Assembly (NCBI GenBank): GCA_030673585.1
Contig: DAOVIU010000002.1
Location: forward strand, 1-17,173
DNA from: Pseudomonadota bacterium
GTDB taxonomy: Bacteria; Desulfobacterota; BSN033; G020346125
Length of the DNA: 17,173 nt
Reading direction: 5' to 3'
Shown here: piece by piece, positions 6,340 through 13,390 of the stretch
Numbering within the stretch: the stretch's first letter is position 1
Layout of the letters: every line of letters begins with the position of its first letter
Position numbers and translations under genes: made by a program
The notes under the pieces: generated by a model
Database searches by the model: none
What the model was told of the DNA's origin: nothing
Seen by the model: the letters and a program-made list of their open reading frames with translations, nothing else

Positions 6340-9081
6340 TCATGAGGCCAGAAACTTCCGCCTGAGGAATTGACCCGTGTAGGATTGTTCACAGGCCATT
6401 ACCTCCTCTATGGACCCCAAGGCCACAACCGCTCCTCCGTTGTCTCCGCCTTCCGGTCCAAGGTCAATGATGTAGTCAGCATGGAAAACCAGATCTAAGT
6501 TGTGTTCGATCACGACCAGGGATTGCCCTTGATCCAACATCTTGTCGAAGGTCTTGAGCAACGATTCGATATCGGCTAGATGGAGCCCGGTGGTGGGTTC
6601 GTCGAAGATAAATAGGTTCTGGGATTTATCGGCATTGGCGATATAGTGGGCAAGCTTTAACCTCTGAGCCTCACCCCCACTTAAGGTACTGGTGGGTTGT
6701 CCAAGCATGAGGTATCCGAGTCCCACGCCCGAAAAGACCCGAAGCCTTGCGGCGATCTTCCCATGCTCCTGGAAGAAATCGAGGGCTTCATTGACGGTCA
6801 TATTGAGGATATCGTGAATGTTCTTCTCCTTATAGCGGACGTCCAAGATTTCAGGGCGAAAACGCTTCCCGTTGCACTGTTCACATGTCACGGCCACGTC
6901 CTCCAGGAACTGCATGTCCAAAACGACCATTCCCGCCCCTTTACAGCTTTCACACCTTCCCCCAGGGACGTTGAAGGAAAAATGTCCCGCCTTTAATCCG
7001 GCTCTCCTGGCCTCCCTGGTGTTGGCAAACAGGTTTCGGACTTCCCCGAAGACCCCAATGTAGGTTGCGGGGTTGGATCTGAGGCTTTTGCCAATCGGGG
7101 ACTGATCGACCATGATGATATCCTTAACTTGGTCCAGCCCTTCTATGGCGCCAAAGGGCCCTCTCTCGTACCTGCCGTCACTGAAACCCTTGCCTCCCGC
7201 GTAAAGGACGTTATTGACCAAGGTTGTCTTCCCCGCCCCCGACACCCCCGTTACGCAGACCATTACCCCTAGTGGAATAGTGACATCTATGTGTTTCAAA
7301 TTGTTTTCACTTGCGTCACGGATATGGATGTACCCGGTCGCCCTTCGCGGTGGGGGTTTCTGTGAGAGCTGCTTGGTTTCCTTCAGGTAGTGGGCGGTCC
7401 TCGACCCCTTCTGCCTCAATAGTCCCGAGTAATTCCCCTGAAAGACCACGTTCCCCCCCGCCATTCCGGCTCCAGGGCCGAGGTCAATGATCTCATCGGC
7501 TTCATGGATGATATCCGGGTCATGCTCCACGACAACGATGGTATTTCCCCCATCTCTTAGTCTCTTGAGGACCTCCAGCAGCCTCCAATTGTCTCGAGCA
7601 TGGAGTCCGATGCTGGGCTCGTCGAGGACGTATAAGGTATCCGTAAGGGCGCTACCGAGGGCCCTGGCGAGAGTGATCCTCTGAAACTCCCCGTTGCTCA
7701 GGGTCCGTGTTTGGCGGTGGAGCGTGATATATCCCAAACCTACGTGATACAGGTACTCGATCCGATCCCGAATCTCCTTGAGTATCCTTCCCGCCACCTC
7801 CTCCTTTAGCGACCCCAACTGTAGTTTGTGGAAGAAGCGGCGAAGGTCTTCAATGCTCATTTCACAGAGTTCCGCCACGTTTTTCCCGGCAACTTTGACA
7901 TTCAGGGCCTCCTGCTTGAGCCTCGTCCCGCCGCATCGCTCGCACGTTGTATAGGCGCGGTACTTGCTCAGAAAAACCCTGACATGAACCTTGTATCGCT
8001 TGGTCTCCAACCACTGGAAGAAATCCTCGATTTCCGTGATCATGACATCCTGCTGCTCCGGGGAGAATTGGTTGAAGGGCCTTCCCATTGGAATGCGGTT
8101 TTCGCGACAGACCTCCCAGAGGTAATCATACCTCTCATAATAGGCGGGCGAGTTCCAGGGGACAATGGGCTTGTCCTTAAGTGGCTTTTCCTTGTCGGGT
8201 ACAACCTTATCCAGATCAACCCCGATGATCCTGCCAAAACCCTGACAGGCGGCGCATGCCCCAAGAGGGTTGTTAAAGGAGAAAAGAAGGGGCTCAGGTT
8301 CGGGAAATTTCCCGTTGCATCGGTTGCATACGAAAGCCTGATTGAACCTGAGTGTTTCCCCGTTTTTACCAACTACTTCGGCTACTCCGTTTCCCTGAAT
8401 GAATGCCGTTTGCAAGGCCTCAGCCAATCGCCCTTCATCTCCCTTCTTGACTACAAGGCGATCGATCAAGAGGCGAATCGACCCCATGGCCTCCAATTCA
8501 TCGGGCGATATGCCCGTAAGATCCCTCACCCCGTCATCTTCCAAGATCCTGAAAAATCCTGCCCGTGCCAATTGCCTTTCCGCAGCGGCGGGATCCATTG
8601 GCTTTCGGATTTCCCGGGGCGAGACGATATAGATTCGTTGCCCCTCAAATCGCTCAATAATCCGTTGAACAGACGTGGGAATAGTGTCCGAGGATACGAT
8701 TTCCCCGCAGCCTGGGCAGATGGTGTCGCCGACCTTGGCAAAAAGGAGCCGCAGGTAGTCGTACAGTTCCGAAGCAGTACCTACCGTGGACCGCGCATTG
8801 TTAACCGTATTTCGCTGTTCGATCGCGATTGCTGGGGGGATGCCCACGATGGCGTCCACATCGGGACGATCCATTTTTTCCAGAAATTGCCTGGCATAGG
8901 TGGAGAGGGACTCGACATATCTCCTCTGGCCCTCTGCAAAGAGGGTATCGAAGGCCAGGGTGGACTTTCCCGATCCCGAGATCCCCGTTATCACCGTGAT
9001 CTTTCCCCGAGGGATATCGCAGTGGATATTCCTTAAATTGTGGGATCGGGCCCCGCTAATCCGAATGAAGTTGTCCGCCAT
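6340..9081 (-). CDS. uvrA: UvrA-family excinuclease ABC subunit A, divergent clade
   Basis: This 913-residue protein is the DNA-damage-sensing ATPase of nucleotide excision repair or a close paralogue. NBD-I has a Walker A GISGSGKS (33-40). A UvrB-binding-like insert follows (about 118-235). Cys pairs occur at 122/125, 253/256, 276/279 and 380/383. The first ABC signature is LSNGEFQR (461-468) and its Walker B is YVLDEPSIGLH. NBD-II has Walker A GVSGAGKT (612-619), the zinc finger with Cys710/713 and Cys733/736, signature LSGGEAQR (800-807) and FIFDEPTTGLH. The first signature has Asn where UvrA proteins normally have Gly, and the RNTVNNARSTVGTASE segment differs from the usual form. The length is slightly under the ~940 typical. 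The ATG is preceded immediately by AGGGGAG, an unusually short spacing. No SOS operator was recognised. It converges with the dehydrogenase gene, 17 bases away. It could be a second, non-housekeeping UvrA. Confidence 0.9.
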   Translation of the reverse strand: MADNFIRISGARSHNLRNIHCDIPRGKITVITGISGSGKSTLAFDTLFAEGQRRYVESLSTYARQFLEKMDRPDVDAIVGIPPAIAIEQRNTVNNARSTVGTASELYDYLRLLFAKVGDTICPGCGEIVSSDTIPTSVQRIIERFEGQRIYIVSPREIRKPMDPAAAERQLARAGFFRILEDDGVRDLTGISPDELEAMGSIRLLIDRLVVKKGDEGRLAEALQTAFIQGNGVAEVVGKNGETLRFNQAFVCNRCNGKFPEPEPLLFSFNNPLGACAACQGFGRIIGVDLDKVVPDKEKPLKDKPIVPWNSPAYYERYDYLWEVCRENRIPMGRPFNQFSPEQQDVMITEIEDFFQWLETKRYKVHVRVFLSKYRAYTTCERCGGTRLKQEALNVKVAGKNVAELCEMSIEDLRRFFHKLQLGSLKEEVAGRILKEIRDRIEYLYHVGLGYITLHRQTRTLSNGEFQRITLARALGSALTDTLYVLDEPSIGLHARDNWRLLEVLKRLRDGGNTIVVVEHDPDIIHEADEIIDLGPGAGMAGGNVVFQGNYSGLLRQKGSRTAHYLKETKQLSQKPPPRRATGYIHIRDASENNLKHIDVTIPLGVMVCVTGVSGAGKTTLVNNVLYAGGKGFSDGRYERGPFGAIEGLDQVKDIIMVDQSPIGKSLRSNPATYIGVFGEVRNLFANTREARRAGLKAGHFSFNVPGGRCESCKGAGMVVLDMQFLEDVAVTCEQCNGKRFRPEILDVRYKEKNIHDILNMTVNEALDFFQEHGKIAARLRVFSGVGLGYLMLGQPTSTLSGGEAQRLKLAHYIANADKSQNLFIFDEPTTGLHLADIESLLKTFDKMLDQGQSLVVIEHNLDLVFHADYIIDLGPEGGDNGGAVVALGSIEEVMACEQSYTGQFLRRKFLAS

Positions 9082-9145
9082 CTCCCCTGAATGCTACCGA
9101 ATCTATCAACAATCCATATGTTAGTCCTGTTTCCGGACCTCGATA

Positions 9146-9154
9146 ATTATACCA
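9146..9154 (-). promoter_or_regulatory. Extended -10 promoter of uvrA
   Basis: On the minus strand TGGTATAAT is a perfect extended -10 element (TGn plus TATAAT). No -35 box is recognisable at the right distance, as expected for extended -10 promoters. The start of transcription would be near 9139, about 58 bases before the uvrA ATG. Confidence 0.5.
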
Positions 9155-9201
9155 CGAAAGGACGGGCAGGGGCATTTCCCCCTTGATTCTCCACATACAT
9201 T

Positions 9202-9207
9202 TATAAT
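9202..9207 (+). promoter_or_regulatory. Possible -10 element for the MFS transporter gene
   Basis: A perfect TATAAT lies on the plus strand 138 bases before the transporter start. The best upstream -35 candidate (TTGATT, 9183-9188) is only 13 bases away, too close, so the promoter is tentative. Apart from this and the uvrA promoter, the 264-base gap 9082-9345 shows no gene or RNA I can recognise. Confidence 0.3.
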
Positions 9208-9345
9208 ACCTTAACGGTGGTTCATGGAGGAAGTGCCCTTCCCCGATTCCCACCGGGATGGCAGCTATTTCCCCCAATCCTCTTTTTTTGCGAAGGCCGC
9301 TCCGGCCCTCCTTCGGAATTCACTTGGCGCAAAGGTGGTATCCTC

Positions 9346-10488
9346 TTGAAGAGAAGGGTCTTCGTTGTCCTCTTTTTCTCCATTTTCGCATCAATGCTGG
9401 GGAATGGAATCATCGTTCCCCTGCTCCCCATTTATGCCGAAAGCTTGGGTGCATCGGGCTTTTGGATCGGGGTCATCTTTTCGGGATTTGCCATCTCCCG
9501 CTCCATCTTTATGCCCATTGTGGGACGATGGTCGGACAAAAGGGGAAGAAAGGTTTTCATCGCCACTGGTCTGTTTATCTACGCAATCATTTCCCTCGGT
9601 TACATCCTTTCCGATAGCGTTGCGGACCTCGTAACGGTTCGCGCCATCCAGGGCTTCTCCGCCGCCATGATCATTCCCATTGCCTTTGCCGATATCGGGG
9701 AGATTTCCCCAAAGGCTAAGGAAGGCAGTTACCTGGGGCTTTTTTCCATATCCCTCTTTGCGGGGTTCGGCCTCGGCCCTCTGCTGGGGGGGATCTTGCA
9801 TGACCAGTTCGGCCTCGATGCCGATTTCTATGCCATGGGTGGCCTCTGTTGGTTAGCATTTTTCCTGGTGCTCCTCCTTCTTCCGGAACTTCACCTCTAC
9901 AGGAAATTTGAGCATCCCCGGTCCTACATCGAGATCATTCGAAGCCCTGTCACCAAGGGACTCCTCTTTTTTCGCTTCAGCACTGCCTTCACCAGGGGCC
10001 TCCTCATCACCTTTTTACCGCTCTTTGCCCATAGCAGCCTTGGGCTCACCTCTTCCCAGACCGGAATCATTCTATCCTCCAACATCCTCTTGACCTCACT
10101 GCTTCAAGCCCCCTTTGGTCATATGGCGGATCGCTTTACGAGAAGGGGCCTGGTATTCTGGGGGAGTTTTTGGTTTAGCCTGGGAGTCGCGCTGATCCCT
10201 CATATGAGGAGCTTGGCCCAAATTTTTGTCCTAAACATCCTCCTGGGTGCCGTGGGTGCCCTCCCCTTTCCCGCCGCTAACGCCCTGGTCGTCGAAGAGG
10301 GAAGGAAATATGGCATGGGGGCACTGATGGCGATTTTCAACCTGTCCATGAGCCTGGGTTTTGCAGCGGGCCCCATCCTCGGGGGGATAATCTCCGATCT
10401 GGGCAGGCAGGCCCTTATATTCTATGTGGGAGGCCTCGTGGGGGCAGTGGGGGCCCTTGCCTTCGCGGCAGTTTTGGGGGGAAAATAA
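9346..10488 (+). CDS. Major facilitator superfamily (MFS) transporter
   Basis: This 380-residue, very hydrophobic inner-membrane protein has the pattern of about 12 transmembrane helices. The MFS motif A loop between helices 2 and 3 is clear: GRWSDKRGRKVF. A related loop, GHMADRFTRRG, lies between the predicted helices 8 and 9. It resembles drug/H+ antiporter (DHA1) families, but the substrate cannot be told. I chose the TTG at 9346-9348: AAAGGTGG lies seven bases before it, and LLKRRVFVVLFF begins the first helix in the usual way. The frame stays open upstream to a possible ATG at 9223, but those residues are Pro/Gly-rich and do not look coding. It is divergent from uvrA and lies 40 bases ahead of the EamA transporter, so the two are probably co-transcribed exporters. 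Confidence 0.88.
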   Translation: MKRRVFVVLFFSIFASMLGNGIIVPLLPIYAESLGASGFWIGVIFSGFAISRSIFMPIVGRWSDKRGRKVFIATGLFIYAIISLGYILSDSVADLVTVRAIQGFSAAMIIPIAFADIGEISPKAKEGSYLGLFSISLFAGFGLGPLLGGILHDQFGLDADFYAMGGLCWLAFFLVLLLLPELHLYRKFEHPRSYIEIIRSPVTKGLLFFRFSTAFTRGLLITFLPLFAHSSLGLTSSQTGIILSSNILLTSLLQAPFGHMADRFTRRGLVFWGSFWFSLGVALIPHMRSLAQIFVLNILLGAVGALPFPAANALVVEEGRKYGMGALMAIFNLSMSLGFAAGPILGGIISDLGRQALIFYVGGLVGAVGALAFAAVLGGK

Positions 10489-10528
10489 GGGCCCGCTCCA
10501 TGGTCAACCCTGGGGAGATGGAATCCGT

Positions 10529-11428
10529 ATGAAGGAAAATTCCATGCGAATCATAATAGCCGTGGTGATCGGCATTGCTGCCATCTCCACTGCCTCCATC
10601 CTCATCAAGCTCTGCGATGCCCACTCCTTAGTCATAGCCGCCTATCGGCTCGGTTTGGCCTCGTTGCTCCTCTGCCCCGTTGCACTCAGCCGAAGGAGAT
10701 ACGGAAGGATTCTTCGAGGACGGTGGAAGTTACTCCTCCTTACCGGCCTTTTCCTCGGCTTTCACTTCATCCTTTGGATCGCCTCGCTCAAGTACACCTC
10801 GGTGGCCAGCTCCGTGGTAATCGTGAGCACTAACCCCATATTCGTTGGCCTGGGGTCGTATCTCCTTCTTAAGGAGAGAATGGCCGGCTTGACGATTCTG
10901 GGGATCCTCTTGGCCGTCGCGGGAGCAGTAATCATCGGGCTATCCGACTTCACCTTCTCCCGCTATGCTGGATTGGGAGACCTCCTGGCCCTGGGCGGTG
11001 CGGTGATGGCCTCCGGATACCTCATAGCAGGCCGCCGGCTTAGGCAGGAGATGGACCTCATCTCGTACATCTTTCCGGTTTACTCCGGCGGCGCGGCAGT
11101 GGTCCTCCTCATCGGACTGGCTGCGGGGGTTTCCTTCTTCGGGTATTCATCCCGGACATATGCCCTGTTTCTCATGCTTGCCATTGTTCCCCAATTGATC
11201 GGTCACTCCACTTTCAACTGGGCCCTCAAGTTCTTTTCGGCATCTACCGTCGCCGTCCTCATTTTGGGCGAGCCCATCGGCTCGACCCTCCTCGCCTACT
11301 TGATCCTGGGCGAGACGCTGAGCCCATGGAAGGTTATTGGCGGAATTTGTATCTTAGCCGGGATCTATACGGCGATCAGGGGCGACACCATGGGAGCGGG
11401 CATGATCATCAGCACGGAAAGAGGGTAA
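10529..11428 (+). CDS. EamA (DMT superfamily) membrane transporter
   Basis: This protein of about 299 residues has ten predicted membrane helices arranged as two EamA repeats. The first runs from IIIAVVIGIAAISTASILIK through the NPIFVGLGSYLLLKE segment. The second runs from the GLGDLLALGGAVMASGYLIAG helix to the GEPIGSTLLAYLILGE segment. The paired motifs ending in a helix plus Glu (LLLKE, LILGE) are typical of metabolite exporters of the drug/metabolite family; the substrate is unknown. ATG 10529 is taken as the start with GGGGAG upstream; ATG 10544, preceded by AAGGA, is equally possible. It overlaps the end of the convergent radical SAM gene by 20 bases. No promoter is seen between it and the MFS gene. 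Confidence 0.87.
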   Translation: MKENSMRIIIAVVIGIAAISTASILIKLCDAHSLVIAAYRLGLASLLLCPVALSRRRYGRILRGRWKLLLLTGLFLGFHFILWIASLKYTSVASSVVIVSTNPIFVGLGSYLLLKERMAGLTILGILLAVAGAVIIGLSDFTFSRYAGLGDLLALGGAVMASGYLIAGRRLRQEMDLISYIFPVYSGGAAVVLLIGLAAGVSFFGYSSRTYALFLMLAIVPQLIGHSTFNWALKFFSASTVAVLILGEPIGSTLLAYLILGETLSPWKVIGGICILAGIYTAIRGDTMGAGMIISTERG

Positions 11429-12380
11429 GCTGCTTTCCCCTTGGAATCCTGGTCCCCGGGATAGCACTACGGACCCTTGAGGGCGTGCAAAGCTCCCCGT
11501 TCATATCGGGGTTCTTACACCTGCAAATAGCCGCCGAAATACCATAGGCCTGGGCAATCGCCTTTATCCTCCTGTATCCATTCTCCCTCAACTTCCTGGG
11601 GAGCAGTTTTGTCCTCGTGGACATACCCACCTCCGTCCATTCCTGGTTTTTGAAGCAGCTATCCAGGATCTTCCGATGAAGGGGCGGGAGCTCTGAGCCG
11701 AGCTGTCTTTGGATTGCCGGACGAAGGTGGAGGTAGCTGAGGGCGGCCCTCCGAATCCCCCTTTGGCCGAGAGACCGAAACAGGGCCTCCTGTTCCTCCT
11801 GAGTATCGGTGATGAAGGGGATGATGGGATCAATGCGGACCTCGGTATCCACCCCCGCGGCGAGAAGCATTGTGATATTGTCCAGCTTCTCCGCCGGGGA
11901 TGCGGCACCGGGTTCATAGTTCCTCCAGTACCCTTCTCCAAGGGATACCAACCCTATCTGAGCATGAACTCTTTCCCTGTATGCCTTGAAGAGCTGCATA
12001 AACCGGCGCGGGATGAAACCCTTGGTGAGAAAGGAGATGTCGATTTCTCGCTCCAAGAGGATGGCCATGGCCTGATATGTGACCTCGAGGATGTCGGGGT
12101 GGGGCTGAAAACAGTCGGTGGCGGTATTGAAGACCACAATGCCCGGGAGCCATCGGCGCCTGACGCTGTCCAGTTCCCTCCGGAGCAACTCGGGCAGGTT
12201 GATGAAAAGGTGAACATCCCCCTTCGGTGGGGCCGTGGCATACCCTCGGGCGTAGCAATAGGTGCAAAGGAGCCCGCAACCCTGCGTAACGTTTATCGTA
12301 TACGCCCCCTTGAGGCAGCCGAAGGTGCCCGCCTTGAGGGCCCTGCCCTTCTTCTCCCTGTGGATAACTCGGAGGGACAT
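11409..12380 (-). CDS. Radical SAM protein, spore-photoproduct-lyase-like / Rv2578c type
   Basis: This 323-residue protein carries the radical SAM 4Fe-4S motif Cys35-x3-Cys39-x2-Cys42 (CGLLCTYCYA), preceded by TINVTQG. TATDCFQPHP and SFLTKGFIPR follow further into the barrel, typical of the photoproduct-lyase-like radical SAM group. A C-terminal Cys cluster (ICRCKNPDM, NGELC) may bind a second cluster. The last residues are QLTLFPC. QLTLF (317-321) resembles the QLxLF peptide that binds the DNA sliding clamp. The true reaction is unknown; DNA repair is one possibility. It lies seven bases downstream of the racemase-like gene, and GGGAAGGGTG near the racemase stop may serve as ribosome site. 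Its stop overlaps the EamA gene by 20 bases. Confidence 0.87.
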   Translation of the reverse strand: MSLRVIHREKKGRALKAGTFGCLKGAYTINVTQGCGLLCTYCYARGYATAPPKGDVHLFINLPELLRRELDSVRRRWLPGIVVFNTATDCFQPHPDILEVTYQAMAILLEREIDISFLTKGFIPRRFMQLFKAYRERVHAQIGLVSLGEGYWRNYEPGAASPAEKLDNITMLLAAGVDTEVRIDPIIPFITDTQEEQEALFRSLGQRGIRRAALSYLHLRPAIQRQLGSELPPLHRKILDSCFKNQEWTEVGMSTRTKLLPRKLRENGYRRIKAIAQAYGISAAICRCKNPDMNGELCTPSRVRSAIPGTRIPRGKQLTLFPC

Positions 12381-12387
12381 TGGGTTC

Positions 12388-13101
12388 TCACACCCTTCCC
12401 TTAGCCTGACGGATTGCGGCGAGGGCGAGGATATTCAGCGAATCAAAAACGGGGACCTCGAGATCATGCTCTTGGATAACCAAAGGAATCTCCGTGCACC
12501 CCCCGATGATCCCCTGGGCCCCTTTTTCAATCAATGCCTTCGAGGCCTTCAGAATTTTCTCCTTATTTTCCGGGGAAATAAACCCCGCCTTGATACCCGA
12601 TTCCCCGTAGATGGCGGACATGACCAAGTCTTCCTGGTCCTCGGGCGGAGGCACCAAAATTTCGACCCCTGCCTCTCGTAATCGGTCTTGGAAAGGGCCG
12701 GTTCTGATGGTCCCCGTTGTGGCCATGAGTCCCACTCGTCTTGCGCCCGGAAGGCGTCTTTCTACCTCGTCTGCCACCTCATCGATGATGGAAATTACCG
12801 GAATAGCGATCCGCTCCCTCAATTCCACGATGAAGTAGTGGGCTGAAACACAGGGGATTACGATAAAATTGGCCCCCGCCCTCTCCAGGTTTCTCCCGGT
12901 CTCGATCATCATCGGAAGGGGGCTTCTGCCCGATCCAAGCATAGCGGGGGTGCGGTCGGGAATCTTGGGGTTATTATCGACGAGAATCCTGAAGTGATCC
13001 TGATCCTTAGCTGCCCCTGTATTCTTGATGATTTTGTGGAAAAGATCCGCCGTCGCCTCCGGTCCCATTCCCCCTAAGATGCCGATAATTCCCTCTTTCA
13101 T
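12388..13101 (-). CDS. Aspartate/glutamate racemase-family protein
   Basis: This 237-residue cytoplasmic protein belongs to the PLP-independent Asp/Glu racemase family, which inverts an alpha carbon using two cysteines. Both are present: Cys84 in IPCVSAH and Cys202 in GGCTEIPL. The N-terminal ILGGMGPEATADLF is the usual family start, and the length is normal. The first motif is PCVSAH, where racemases usually have PCNTAH; the Asn after Cys normally helps bind the substrate amino group, so the substrate may differ. A good GGAAGGGGTG ribosome site lies upstream of the ATG. It is followed after seven bases by the radical SAM gene. The nearby remnant of an amino-acid ABC transporter ATPase suggests an amino-acid-related locus that has partly decayed. 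Confidence 0.9.
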   Translation of the reverse strand: MKEGIIGILGGMGPEATADLFHKIIKNTGAAKDQDHFRILVDNNPKIPDRTPAMLGSGRSPLPMMIETGRNLERAGANFIVIPCVSAHYFIVELRERIAIPVISIIDEVADEVERRLPGARRVGLMATTGTIRTGPFQDRLREAGVEILVPPPEDQEDLVMSAIYGESGIKAGFISPENKEKILKASKALIEKGAQGIIGGCTEIPLVIQEHDLEVPVFDSLNILALAAIRQAKGRV

Positions 13102-13186
13102 TGATATTCACCCCTTCCTTATTGGAGCCGGGATCTACCCTGAAGGCATATGAAACCTCGGCTTACCTCAACCACCACGCCTAGGA

Positions 13187-13342
13187 TTTTCGGGCCTCGC
13201 CCGAGATTCACAGGTGATCGAGGAACTGCTCGACGTCATGATTGCCCTCTCAATGGGTGAAATGACCATGGTCGTAGTCGCCCATGAGGTGGGATTCTCC
13301 CGGGAAGTGGCTGACGAGATCATCCCGATGGATGGGGGAAGG
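13187..13342 (+). pseudogene. Remnant of a GlnQ-type amino-acid ABC transporter ATPase
   Basis: The plus-strand frame reads SGLARDSQVIEELLDVM, then MTMVVVAHEVGFSREVAD, then IIPMDGGR. This aligns well with the end of polar-amino-acid ABC ATPases of the GlnQ/HisP type (D-loop SALDPE, EVLDVM, MTMV-VTHE-GFA-EVA, F-D-GR). The H-loop histidine is kept, but the Walker A, Q-loop, signature and Walker B regions and the C-terminal tail are missing. The open frame runs on past the homology into the antisense of the radical SAM gene. No start or ribosome site fits a functional gene. It lies in the 289-base gap between the racemase and radical SAM genes, both on the other strand; the rest of the gap shows nothing recognisable. 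It is a fossil of a deleted transporter locus. Confidence 0.65.
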
Positions 13343-13390
13343 AATGACTGGAGAAGCATATCGAGGGTTTCACCGCTTGGCTTCAGCCAA

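Noticed and set aside
6332..6349. GGCCT/AGGCC inverted repeat between the dehydrogenase and uvrA ends
   Set aside because: Only five base pairs, an 8-base loop and no T-run; too weak to call a bidirectional terminator.
7828..9036. 402-codon open frame on the plus strand opposite uvrA
   Set aside because: It is the antisense of strongly conserved UvrA coding sequence, and its translation shows no family motifs.
9056..9277. 73-codon minus-strand frame overlapping the uvrA start
   Set aside because: No recognisable family, overlaps the uvrA promoter and has no convincing start.
12359..12367. Perfect DnaA-box 9-mer (TGTGGATAA)
   Set aside because: A lone copy inside coding sequence; another lone copy occurs at 6109-6117 inside the dehydrogenase gene. 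No cluster or AT-rich unwinding element, so not an origin.
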